Part shown: positions 15,860 through 22,514 of the stretch, piece after piece
How positions within the stretch are numbered: position 1 is the stretch's first letter
How the letters are laid out: every line of letters begins with the position of its first letter
NCBI RefSeq assembly: GCF_025195125.1
Contig: NZ_JAMGSL010000015.1
Coordinates: 1 to 64,000, forward strand
Length of the DNA stretch: 64,000 bases
DNA from: Streptomyces sp. Je 1-79
Lineage (GTDB): Bacteria; Actinomycetota; Actinomycetes; Streptomycetales; Streptomycetaceae
Direction of reading: 5' to 3'
The notes under the pieces: generated by a model
Told to the model about the DNA's origin: nothing
The model's database searches: none
The model's input: only the letters and a program-made list of their open reading frames with translations
Made by a program: the position numbers and the translations under genes

Positions 15860-16852
15860 ATGAAGTACACGCAGCTCGGACGCACGGGACTCAAGGTCAG
15901 CCGACTCGTCCTCGGCACGATGAACTTCGGCCCGCAGACCGACGAGGCCGACAGCCACGCGATCATGGACGCCGCGCTGGACGCGGGCATCAACTACGTC
16001 GACACCGCCAACGTCTACGGCTGGGGCGAGAACAAGGGCCGCACCGAGGAGATCGTCGGCAGCTGGTTCGCCCGCGGCGGCGGCCGCCGGGACCGGACGG
16101 TCCTCGCCACCAAGGTGTACGGGAACATGTCCGCCGACGGCGGGCCCGTCTGGCCCAACCACGACAAGCTCTCGGCGCTGAACATCCGCCGGGCCGTCGA
16201 GGCCTCCCTCAAGCGGCTCGGCACCGACTACATCGACATCTACCAGTTCCACCACATCGACCGCCTGACCCCCTTCGAGGAGATCTGGCAGGCGATCGAC
16301 GTCCTGATCCAGCAGGGCAAGATCCTCTACGCGGGATCCTCCAACTTCCCCGGCTACAAGATCGCCCAGGCCAACGAGACCGCGGCCCGCCGCGGCGGCG
16401 TCGGACTCGTCAGCGAGCAGTGCCTCTACAACCTCTTCGAGCGCCGCGCCGAGATGGAGGTCATCCCGGCGGCCCAGGAGTACGGCCTCGGAGTCATCCC
16501 CTGGTCCCCGCTGCACGGCGGCCTGCTCGGCGGCGTGATCAAGAAGCAGGTCGAGGGCGGCCGGCGCGCGAGCGGCCGGGCGGCGGACAGCCTCGCCGAC
16601 ACGTCCGTACGCGCCAGGATCCAGGCGTACGAGGACCTGCTCGACAAGCACGGCGTCGAACCCGGCGAGGCGGCACTGGCGTGGCTGCTCACCCGCCCGG
16701 GCGTCACCGGCCCGATCGTCGGGCCGCGCACGGCGGAGCAGCTGGAGAGCGCGCTGCGCGCGGTCGAGCTGGAGCTCTCGGAGGAGCTGCTGGCCGGGCT
16801 CGACGAGGTCTTCCCCGGCCCCGGGCCGTCGCCGGAGGCCTTCGCCTGGTGA
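15860..16852 (+). CDS. Aldo/keto reductase
   Basis: A 330-residue NADPH-dependent aldo/keto reductase of the YhdN/AKR-12 type. The catalytic tetrad is visible as Asp48 (YVDTANVYGWGENKG), Tyr53, Lys85 (LATKVYG) and His131/132 (YQFHHIDRL). A C-terminal NADP-binding segment (GPIVGPRTAEQLESAL) is typical. It reduces aldehydes, ketones or sugar-derived substrates in the cytosol. The start is the ATG at 15860, preceded by GGGG 4-7 bp upstream. It stands alone; 155 bp of GC-rich sequence separate it from marR. Confidence 0.9.
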   Translation: MKYTQLGRTGLKVSRLVLGTMNFGPQTDEADSHAIMDAALDAGINYVDTANVYGWGENKGRTEEIVGSWFARGGGRRDRTVLATKVYGNMSADGGPVWPNHDKLSALNIRRAVEASLKRLGTDYIDIYQFHHIDRLTPFEEIWQAIDVLIQQGKILYAGSSNFPGYKIAQANETAARRGGVGLVSEQCLYNLFERRAEMEVIPAAQEYGLGVIPWSPLHGGLLGGVIKKQVEGGRRASGRAADSLADTSVRARIQAYEDLLDKHGVEPGEAALAWLLTRPGVTGPIVGPRTAEQLESALRAVELELSEELLAGLDEVFPGPGPSPEAFAW

Positions 16853-16886
16853 GCCGTGTCGGGTGCTCGGGCGGTCGCCCGGGCGG

Positions 16887-16976
16887 CTACTGGCCGAGCA
16901 CCGACGACACCGCGACGATCGCGAACATCAGTACGAGCACGCCGGCCATGATCCGGTTTCGGGTCTTCGGGTCCAC
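16887..16976 (-). CDS. Putative 29-residue membrane protein behind thpR
   Basis: A short ORF starting with GTG (VDPKTRNRIMAGVLVLMFAI...) and ending in SSVLGQ. Residues 10-27 form one hydrophobic helix after a basic N-terminus, the layout of a small single-pass membrane protein. It begins 9 bp after the thpR stop, in the same reading frame as thpR, with AAGGGG touching its start codon. It could be made by reinitiation after thpR, by an independent start, or as a readthrough tail. Too short for normal gene calling. I believe small proteins of this type recur in Streptomyces, but that is memory, not a search. Confidence 0.5.
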   Translation of the reverse strand: MDPKTRNRIMAGVLVLMFAIVAVSSVLGQ

Positions 16977-16985
16977 CCCTTGAGG

Positions 16986-17555
16986 TTAACCCGCGCCTCC
17001 CAGGGGCCATGCGCCGACCGTCTCGTACCGGGGCTGCTCGCCCGGCACACCGCCGGCCGGGAGGTTGCTGCGGACGAGCGCCAGCTCCGGGACCTGCCAG
17101 CGGGTGCCCTCGAAGGAGGCGAGCGCCTCGACGAAGGGGCCCAGGTCGAGGTCGGTGCGGGAGCGGGCGATCGTGAGGTGGGCCTGGTAGCGGCGGTGCT
17201 CGTCCATCGGGATGCCCGCCCGGCGGGCGGCGGCGTCGGCGCGCTCGGCGAGCAGGCGCATGTCGTCGAGGTCCCCGGCCGCCCCCGTCCACAGCACCGC
17301 CCGGCCGAAGTGCCCGCCGCCGTGCAGGCGCAGGCCGAACGGCGGGGTGCGGTGGGCGGCGCGGGCGAGCCGCTCGCGGAGGTCGGGGAGCAGCTCGTCG
17401 TCGACCTCGCCCATGAAGGCGAGCGTGAAGTGCCAGCCGGGCCGGGAGGTCCAGCGCAGCCGCTCGGCGCCGGGCACGTGGCCCAGGCGGTCGACGACGC
17501 GGGCGAGTTCGGTCAGCTGCTCCCGGGGCGGCAGTACGGCAGCGAAAAGCCTCAT
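16986..17555 (-). CDS. thpR: RNA 2',3'-cyclic phosphodiesterase (2H family)
   Basis: A 189-residue 2H phosphoesterase of the LigT/ThpR type. The two HxT(L/I) motifs are present: WHFTLAFMG (His42, Thr44) and HLTIARSR about two thirds along. The enzyme opens 2',3'-cyclic phosphate RNA ends to 2'-phosphates and can ligate tRNA halves in vitro; its physiological role in bacteria is unclear. The start ATG at 17555 lies 33 bp from the divergent GNAT start; a CAGACT hexamer six bases before the ATG suggests a leaderless transcript. Followed in frame by a 29-codon ORF. Confidence 0.9.
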   Translation of the reverse strand: MRLFAAVLPPREQLTELARVVDRLGHVPGAERLRWTSRPGWHFTLAFMGEVDDELLPDLRERLARAAHRTPPFGLRLHGGGHFGRAVLWTGAAGDLDDMRLLAERADAAARRAGIPMDEHRRYQAHLTIARSRTDLDLGPFVEALASFEGTRWQVPELALVRSNLPAGGVPGEQPRYETVGAWPLGGAG

Positions 17556-17588
17556 GCGCAGAGTCTGGCAGTGGCTAGCCTGTGCCGG

Positions 17589-18095
17589 ATGGAGATCACG
17601 ATCAGGAAGGGCGGGGCGGACGACGTTCCCGCCATAGTCGCGATGCTCGACAGCGCCGTGGTCTGGCTGAACGCCAAGGGGATCACCGACCAGTGGGGCA
17701 CCGAGCCGTGGTCGGCGCGCGCGAAGGCGGTGAGCCGGGTCGAGGAGATCGTGGCCGAGGGCACCCCGTGGATCGCGGAGATCGACGGCGTACCGGCCGG
17801 GACGGTGACCCTGACCCCGCACCCGGCGCCGTACGTCGCACCGGCCGGCGAGCCGGAGGTGTACGTCCACATCCTGGCGACCGACGGCCGCTTCCACGGC
17901 CGGGGCGTGGGCGCGGCGCTGCTCGCGCACGCGGTGGAGGAGACCCGTCGCCAGGGCCTGTCGCTCCTGCGGGTGGACTGCTTCGCGGGCGGCGAGGGGC
18001 GCCTGGTGGAGTACTACGAGCGCCAGGGCTTCACGAGGACGGAGCCCTTCACGGTGGGCGACTGGCCGGGCCAGGTGCTGGAAGTGCGGGTCTGA
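17589..18095 (+). CDS. GNAT-family N-acetyltransferase
   Basis: A 168-residue GNAT. The acetyl-CoA pyrophosphate-binding motif A is FHGRGVGAALLAHA near residues 102-115, followed by the beta6-alpha4 element YYERQGFTRTEPF. The acceptor is unknown. The start at ATG 17589 is supported by TAGCCT (17576-17581) 7 bp upstream and no Shine-Dalgarno, indicating a leaderless message. Divergent from thpR across 33 bp, so the two promoters must overlap. Confidence 0.87.
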   Translation: MEITIRKGGADDVPAIVAMLDSAVVWLNAKGITDQWGTEPWSARAKAVSRVEEIVAEGTPWIAEIDGVPAGTVTLTPHPAPYVAPAGEPEVYVHILATDGRFHGRGVGAALLAHAVEETRRQGLSLLRVDCFAGGEGRLVEYYERQGFTRTEPFTVGDWPGQVLEVRV

Positions 18096-18163
18096 GCCCG
18101 CTCCCGGGGCACGGCTCCGGGACGCGGGCGGGCGACTCACGGCCCGGGGCGCCGATCGGGGGC

Positions 18164-18196
18164 GCGGGCGGCGGTTCATGGTCCGCCGCCGCCCGC
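18164..18196. terminator. Terminator hairpin between GNAT and MFS genes
   Basis: An 11-bp GC stem (GCGGGCGGCGG with CCGCCGCCCGC) around an 11-base loop lies between the convergent stops at 18095 and 18204 and can serve both strands. Confidence 0.65.
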
Positions 18197-18203
18197 TCCA
18201 GGG

Positions 18204-19550
18204 CTACGCGGCTGTCGCCAGCCGCTCCCGCTCGACGAACCTCACCCGCGGATGCCCGTGGTGCCAGCCGAAGGCCATCTTCAGGCCGCCGACCCGCGCC
18301 AGGATCAGGCCGATCGTGCCGGCCGCCACGAGCGAGACCAGGCCGCCCGTCGCGAAGCCGACCCGCGGTCCGTACGTGTCCGTGATCCAGCCGAGCAGCG
18401 GGGCGCCGATCGGCGTACCGCCCGCGAAGACCATCATGTAGAGGCTCATGACCCGGCCCCGCATGGCCGGGTCGGTCGCGAGCTGGACGGCCGAGTTGGC
18501 GGTGATGTTGACCGTGAGGCCGACCATGCCGATCGGGACGAGCAGCAGCGCGAAGAGCCAGAACGACGGTGAGAGCGCCGCCGCGATCTCCAGCACGCCG
18601 AAGACCACCGCCGCGACCACCAGCATCCGCAGCCGCGTGGAGCCGCGCCGCGCCGCGAGGAGCGCGCCGGCGAGCGAGCCGGCCGCCATGAGGGTGTTCA
18701 GGAAGCCGTACGTCCCCGCGCCCACGTGGAAGATGTCGGAGGAGAAGGCGGTGAGCCAGATCGGGAAGTTGAAGCCGAAGGTGCCGACGAAGCCCACGAG
18801 GACGATCGGCCAGATCAGCTCCGGTCGCCCGGCGACGTACCGCAGCCCCTCGCGCAGCTGGCCCTTGCCGCGCGGTGCGCGCTCCACCTTGTGGAACTCG
18901 GCGGGGCGCATCATCAGCAGTCCGGCGAGCGGGGCGAGGAAGAACAGGCCGTTGAGCAGGAACGCCCAGCCGCTGCCGATCGTGGCGATGAGCAGACCGG
19001 CGACGGCGGGGCCGACGAGCCGGGCGGACTGGAAGTTCGCGGAGTTCAGGGAGACGGCGTTGCGCAGCTGCTCGGGGCCGACCATCTCGGAGACGAAGGA
19101 CTGCCGGGTCGGGTTGTCGACGACGGTGACCATGCCGAGCAGGAAGGCGACCAGGTAGACGTGCCAGACCTGGATGTGGCCGGAGAGCGTCAGGGCGGCG
19201 AGCGCGAGTCCGCAGAGGCCGAGGGCTGCCTGGCTGATCAGGAGGAGCTGTCGCTTCGGACAGCGGTCGGCTATGACACCGCCGTAGAGGCCGAAGAGCA
19301 GCATCGGGAGGAACTGGAGCGCCGTGGTGACGCCGACCGCGGCGGCGGATCCGGTGAGGCTCAGGACCAGCCAGTCCTGGGTGATACGGGCCATCCAGGT
19401 GCCGGTGTTGGAGACGATGGCACCGGTGAAGAACAGCCGGTAGTTCCGGATCCTGAGGGAGGAGAACGTTCCGCCGTTCTTCTTGCCCCCGGGGGTGTGG
19501 GTGTCGGGTTTGTGGACGGGTGCGGAGTCTGCTCCGGGTCCCGTACTCAA
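18204..19550 (-). CDS. MFS transporter (EmrB/enterobactin-exporter EntS-like)
   Basis: A 448-residue major facilitator protein with twelve predicted helices in the MFS_3/EntS-like group (SLRIRNYRLFFTGAIVSNTG at helix 1; GVIADRCPKRQLL between helices 2 and 3; VDNPTRQSFVSEMVG). These are usually drug, siderophore or metabolite exporters. I choose the TTG start at 19550 (LSTGPGADSAP), because GAGGAGG lies 9 bp upstream and the longer reading frame runs back through a 25-bp hairpin into the marR stop. Downstream of marR on the same strand and presumably under its control. Confidence 0.85.
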   Translation of the reverse strand: MSTGPGADSAPVHKPDTHTPGGKKNGGTFSSLRIRNYRLFFTGAIVSNTGTWMARITQDWLVLSLTGSAAAVGVTTALQFLPMLLFGLYGGVIADRCPKRQLLLISQAALGLCGLALAALTLSGHIQVWHVYLVAFLLGMVTVVDNPTRQSFVSEMVGPEQLRNAVSLNSANFQSARLVGPAVAGLLIATIGSGWAFLLNGLFFLAPLAGLLMMRPAEFHKVERAPRGKGQLREGLRYVAGRPELIWPIVLVGFVGTFGFNFPIWLTAFSSDIFHVGAGTYGFLNTLMAAGSLAGALLAARRGSTRLRMLVVAAVVFGVLEIAAALSPSFWLFALLLVPIGMVGLTVNITANSAVQLATDPAMRGRVMSLYMMVFAGGTPIGAPLLGWITDTYGPRVGFATGGLVSLVAAGTIGLILARVGGLKMAFGWHHGHPRVRFVERERLATAA

Positions 19551-19579
19551 AGTGCGTCGCCTCCTCGGCGTAGGGGTGG

Positions 19580-19635
19580 AGGGGGTGTCTTGTGGATCAC
19601 GCCGCGAGCCCGGCGTGATCCACAAGACACCCCCT
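19580..19635. terminator. Perfect 25-bp hairpin between marR and the MFS gene
   Basis: Bases 19580-19604 pair without a single mismatch with 19611-19635 around the 6-base loop CGAGCC. The outer edge of the right arm overlaps the marR stop codon (19634-19636), and the left arm ends 30 bp before the MFS start. It can terminate the marR transcript and so attenuate expression of the MFS gene, or separate the two units. Its length and perfection are beyond the usual Streptomyces terminator. Confidence 0.75.
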
Positions 19636-20077
19636 ACAGGTGGGCGAGCTTCTCCAGGACGGGGGCGGCCGCGCGCAGCTTGGCCCAGTCGTCCTCGTCC
19701 AGACCTTCGGCGAGGGAGGCCAGCCAGGCGTTCCGCTTGCGGCGGGACTCCTCGAGCATGGCCTCGGCCCGCTCGGTCTGGCTGACGACCTTCTGCCTGC
19801 GGTCGTCGGGGTGAGGCTCCAGCCGGACCAGTCCCTTGGCTTCGAGCAGCGCGACGATGCGGGTCATCGACGGCGGCTGGACGTGCTCCTTGCGGGCCAG
19901 CTCACCGGGGGTGGCCGAGCCGCAGAGCGCCAGAGTGCCGAGGACCGACATCTCGGTCGGGCTCAGCGACTCGTCGACGCGCTGGTGCTTGAGGCGTCGG
20001 CTCAGTCGCATGACGGCGGAGCGGAGCGCGTTCACGGCGGCGGCGTCGTCGGCGGTGCCGTGGGACAGGTCAGGCAT
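19634..20077 (-). CDS. MarR-family transcriptional regulator
   Basis: A 147-residue MarR regulator. The winged HTH is at about residues 40-110 (LSPTEMSVLGTLALCGSATP, KEHVQPPSMTRIVALLEAKGLVR, DDRRQKVVSQT). The start is taken at the ATG at 20077 because a TATGCT hexamer lies 8-13 bp upstream and there is no Shine-Dalgarno, consistent with leaderless initiation; the ATG at 20089 is an alternative. It precedes the MFS gene, and TTAGC/GCTAA repeats just upstream suggest autoregulation. Likely controls the exporter in response to its substrate. Confidence 0.88.
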   Translation of the reverse strand: MPDLSHGTADDAAAVNALRSAVMRLSRRLKHQRVDESLSPTEMSVLGTLALCGSATPGELARKEHVQPPSMTRIVALLEAKGLVRLEPHPDDRRQKVVSQTERAEAMLEESRRKRNAWLASLAEGLDEDDWAKLRAAAPVLEKLAHL

Positions 20078-20082
20078 GTTCG

Positions 20083-20108
20083 TTAGCATAACTCATTAGC
20101 CGCGCTAA
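20083..20108. promoter_or_regulatory. TTAGC repeats upstream of marR (candidate operator)
   Basis: TTAGC-CGC-GCTAA is a perfect inverted repeat at 20096-20108, and another TTAGC occurs at 20083-20087 over the promoter -10 region. Such spacing is typical of MarR autoregulatory sites. Binding is inferred. Confidence 0.45.
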
Positions 20109-20209
20109 ATACCACTCGGAATGCCCATGCTCGAATCTGTCACCCAAACGAGTGAGATGCATCCGGAAAGTGACGCACCGGGACCGTCCGTGCCGCGACC
20201 CTGACTGCC

Positions 20210-20446
20210 ATGGGATCGACCGTGCTCAGCCTGCGCATCGACGGTGAGCTGCTCGACCGTCTCAAGGGACACGCCGCCAAACGCGGAATGAGCGTCCAGG
20301 ACTATGTGGTCCGGACGCTCATCCGCGATGACTTCGACGAACGCTTCAAGAGCGCCGTCGACGAGACAGAGAAGTTCTACGGGCCGGAGAAGCCGGCGGA
20401 CACCACCGGCGCCCCCGCGGCTCCCACCGCCACCACCGCTACGTGA
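20210..20446 (+). CDS. Small ribbon-helix-helix-like protein
   Basis: A 78-residue protein whose first 50 residues fit a ribbon-helix-helix DNA-binding fold: a strand (STVLSLRIDG), helix A (ELLDRLKGHAAKRG) and helix B (SVQDYVVRTLIRDDFDERF). The C-terminal 20 residues are a disordered Ala/Thr/Pro tail. It could be a transcriptional regulator or the antitoxin half of a toxin-antitoxin pair, but no toxin gene is adjacent. The last 8 bp overlap the 3' end of the convergent NCS2 permease gene. Confidence 0.72.
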   Translation: MGSTVLSLRIDGELLDRLKGHAAKRGMSVQDYVVRTLIRDDFDERFKSAVDETEKFYGPEKPADTTGAPAAPTATTAT

Positions 20447-21887
20447 GACCGAGCGCCGGCATCGCGTAGTAGAAGACGAAGACCGCCGACACGACGTACA
20501 TCGCCGCCGGGACCTCCCGGCCCCGGCCGGCCGCGAGCCGCAGCACGCTGAAGGCGATGAAGCCGATGCCGATGCCGTTCGTGATCGAGTACGTGAACGG
20601 CATCATCACCATCGCCAGGAACGCCGGCACCGCGATGGTGAAGTCGCTCCAGTCGATCTCCTTGACGGAACCGGCCAGGATCAGGAAGCCGACCGCGAGC
20701 AGCGCGGGCGTCGCCGCCTGGGACGGGACCATCGTGGCGAGCGGCGTGAGGAACAGCGCCACCGAGAACAGACCGCCGGTGACCACCGAGGCGAGGCCCG
20801 TACGGGCTCCCTCGCCGACGCCCGCCGTGGACTCCACGAAGCAGGTGGTGGCCGAGGACGAGGTCGCGCCGCCGGAGGCGACGGCCAGGCCGTCCACCAG
20901 CAGGACCTTGTTGATGCCCGGGAAGTTGCCGTCCTTGTCCATCAGCTTCGCCTCGTCGCCGACGCCGAGGATCGTGCCCATCGCGTCGAAGAAGCAGGAC
21001 AGCAGCACGGTGAAGACGAAGAGGACGCCGGTCAGCATCCCGACCTTCTCGAACCCGCCGAACAGGCTCACCTCGCCGACCAGCCCGAAGTCGGGCGAGG
21101 CCACCGGGTTGCCCGGCCAGGTCGGGGTCGTCAGACCCCAGGACGGGACGGTGGCGACCGCGTTGATCACCATCGCCACGACCGTCATCACGACGATGGA
21201 GATGAGGATGGCGCCCGGCACCTTGCGGATGATCAGCGCGAGGGTGAGCAGCGTGCCGAGGACGAAGACCAGGACCGGCCAGCCGGTGAGGTGGCCGTCG
21301 CCGCCGAGCTGGAGCGGGACGGTGGTGTGCGCGGCGTCGGGGATCCGGGAGACGAAGCCCGAGTCGACGAGGCCGATGAGCATGATGAAGAGACCGATGC
21401 CGATCGCGATGCCCTTGCGCAGCCCGACCGGGACCGCGTTCATCACGCGCTCGCGCAGTCCGGTCGCGACGAGCAGCATCACGACGAGGCCGGCGAGGAC
21501 GACCATGCCCATGGCGTCGGGCCAGGACATCCTGGGCGCGAGCTGGAGGGCGACGACCGTGTTGACGCCGAGGCCGGCCGCGAGGGCGATCGGGACGTTG
21601 CCGATGACACCCATGAGGAGCGTCGAGAAGGCGGCGGTGACCACGGTCGCGGTGACCAGCTGGCCGCCGTCGAGCTGGTGCCCGTACATGTCCTTGGCGC
21701 TGCCGAGGATGATCGGGTTCAGCACGATGATGTAGGCCATCGCGAAGAAGGTGGCGAAACCGCCGCGGACCTCCCGGGCGACGGTGGAGCCGCGCTCGGA
21801 GATCTTGAAGAAGCGGTCGAGGCCGGACGTCGGAGTGCCGCCCTCCGGAGCCGGGGGCATGGCCTTGGCGGTGGCCGTGGTGCTCAT
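20439..21887 (-). CDS. NCS2-family purine permease (AzgA/PbuG-like)
   Basis: A 482-residue nucleobase transporter of the AzgA-like branch of NCS2 (hypoxanthine/guanine/adenine uptake), with about thirteen hydrophobic segments. Diagnostic parts are the N-terminal EVRGGFATFFAMAYIIVLNP, the ALAAGLGVNTVVA repeat and the C-terminal-half SSSATTCFVESTAGVGEGART. It imports purine bases by proton symport across the cytoplasmic membrane. Start ATG 21887, with GAGGAA nine bases upstream. Alone on its strand, convergent with the ribbon-helix-helix gene. Confidence 0.92.
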   Translation of the reverse strand: MSTTATAKAMPPAPEGGTPTSGLDRFFKISERGSTVAREVRGGFATFFAMAYIIVLNPIILGSAKDMYGHQLDGGQLVTATVVTAAFSTLLMGVIGNVPIALAAGLGVNTVVALQLAPRMSWPDAMGMVVLAGLVVMLLVATGLRERVMNAVPVGLRKGIAIGIGLFIMLIGLVDSGFVSRIPDAAHTTVPLQLGGDGHLTGWPVLVFVLGTLLTLALIIRKVPGAILISIVVMTVVAMVINAVATVPSWGLTTPTWPGNPVASPDFGLVGEVSLFGGFEKVGMLTGVLFVFTVLLSCFFDAMGTILGVGDEAKLMDKDGNFPGINKVLLVDGLAVASGGATSSSATTCFVESTAGVGEGARTGLASVVTGGLFSVALFLTPLATMVPSQAATPALLAVGFLILAGSVKEIDWSDFTIAVPAFLAMVMMPFTYSITNGIGIGFIAFSVLRLAAGRGREVPAAMYVVSAVFVFYYAMPALGLT

Positions 21888-22031
21888 GGGGGTTCCTCGT
21901 GGGGTGGTTTTGGCGGTTCATACGAAGGAAACCCGCCATAGGCAAACCGTTTCAGTATGAACACATGAACGAGGGGGCGTCCATCTCCGCGCGTAGACAC
22001 ACCGGGGACCAGGGCGGACGGGCCGGCCGCC

Positions 22032-22037
22032 TAGACT
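22032..22037 (+). promoter_or_regulatory. -10 element of leaderless DUF2530 gene
   Basis: TAGACT lies 6 bp before the ATG at 22044, with no Shine-Dalgarno sequence between. Confidence 0.4.
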
Positions 22038-22043
22038 GACCGC

Positions 22044-22322
22044 ATGGCGAAGTGGACCCCCAGGCACGAGGCACCCGAGCCCCTTGAGGGGCCCGTCGTC
22101 GCCACCATCACCGGCGGCACGATCCTCTGGTTCGTCCTCTTCCTCGTCCAGGTCCCCTTCTACAGCTGGTTCGCCGACCGGGACCTCACCTGGTGGGTGT
22201 GGACGTGCCTGGCGGGCGCCGGTCTCGGCCTGATCGGCATCTGGTACGTACGGAAGCGCGACGCGGCGATCAAGCGGGACGCCGCGAACAAGGCGGCCGA
22301 GGGCGCCCCCCACAGCTCCTGA
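22044..22322 (+). CDS. DUF2530 membrane protein
   Basis: A 92-residue two-helix membrane protein recognisable as DUF2530, a family restricted to actinobacteria. The first helix (TITGGTILWFVLFLVQVPFYSWF) and second helix (WWVWTCLAGAGLGLIGIWYV) are separated by the conserved ADRDLTWW loop; the C-terminus is basic and cytoplasmic. Function unknown. The family commonly lies next to the purine permease gene in Streptomyces, as here (divergent, 156 bp), but no functional link is established. Leaderless start supported by TAGACT. Confidence 0.88.
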   Translation: MAKWTPRHEAPEPLEGPVVATITGGTILWFVLFLVQVPFYSWFADRDLTWWVWTCLAGAGLGLIGIWYVRKRDAAIKRDAANKAAEGAPHSS

Positions 22323-22324
22323 CG

Positions 22325-22402
22325 GGCGCTCCCGACGCCTCGCGGCCCCGCGCCCCGCGGCTCCTCGCCGGCGCTCCCGACGGCTCGCGGCCCCGCGCCC
22401 CG
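22325..22402 (+). repeat. Two 33-bp direct repeats (45-bp period)
   Basis: A GC-rich 33-mer beginning GGCGCTCCCGACG occurs at 22325-22357 and again at 22370-22402 with one difference, immediately after the DUF2530 stop. It contains no gene. It may serve in transcription termination or simply be slippage-prone sequence. Confidence 0.45.
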
Positions 22403-22514
22403 TAGTCCCTTCGGACATCCCCGTCGTACCGCGGGACGATTTCGCTCCTACCGCGGTCTGATGTTCGTCCTTCTCGGCGGGTGAACGGCCGCTTCCGGTC
22501 GTACCGTCGGAAAC

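Noticed and set aside
20210..20446. Ribbon-helix-helix gene as part of a toxin-antitoxin module
   Set aside because: The neighbours are a purine permease (convergent) and marR; no toxin-like small gene is adjacent on the same strand.
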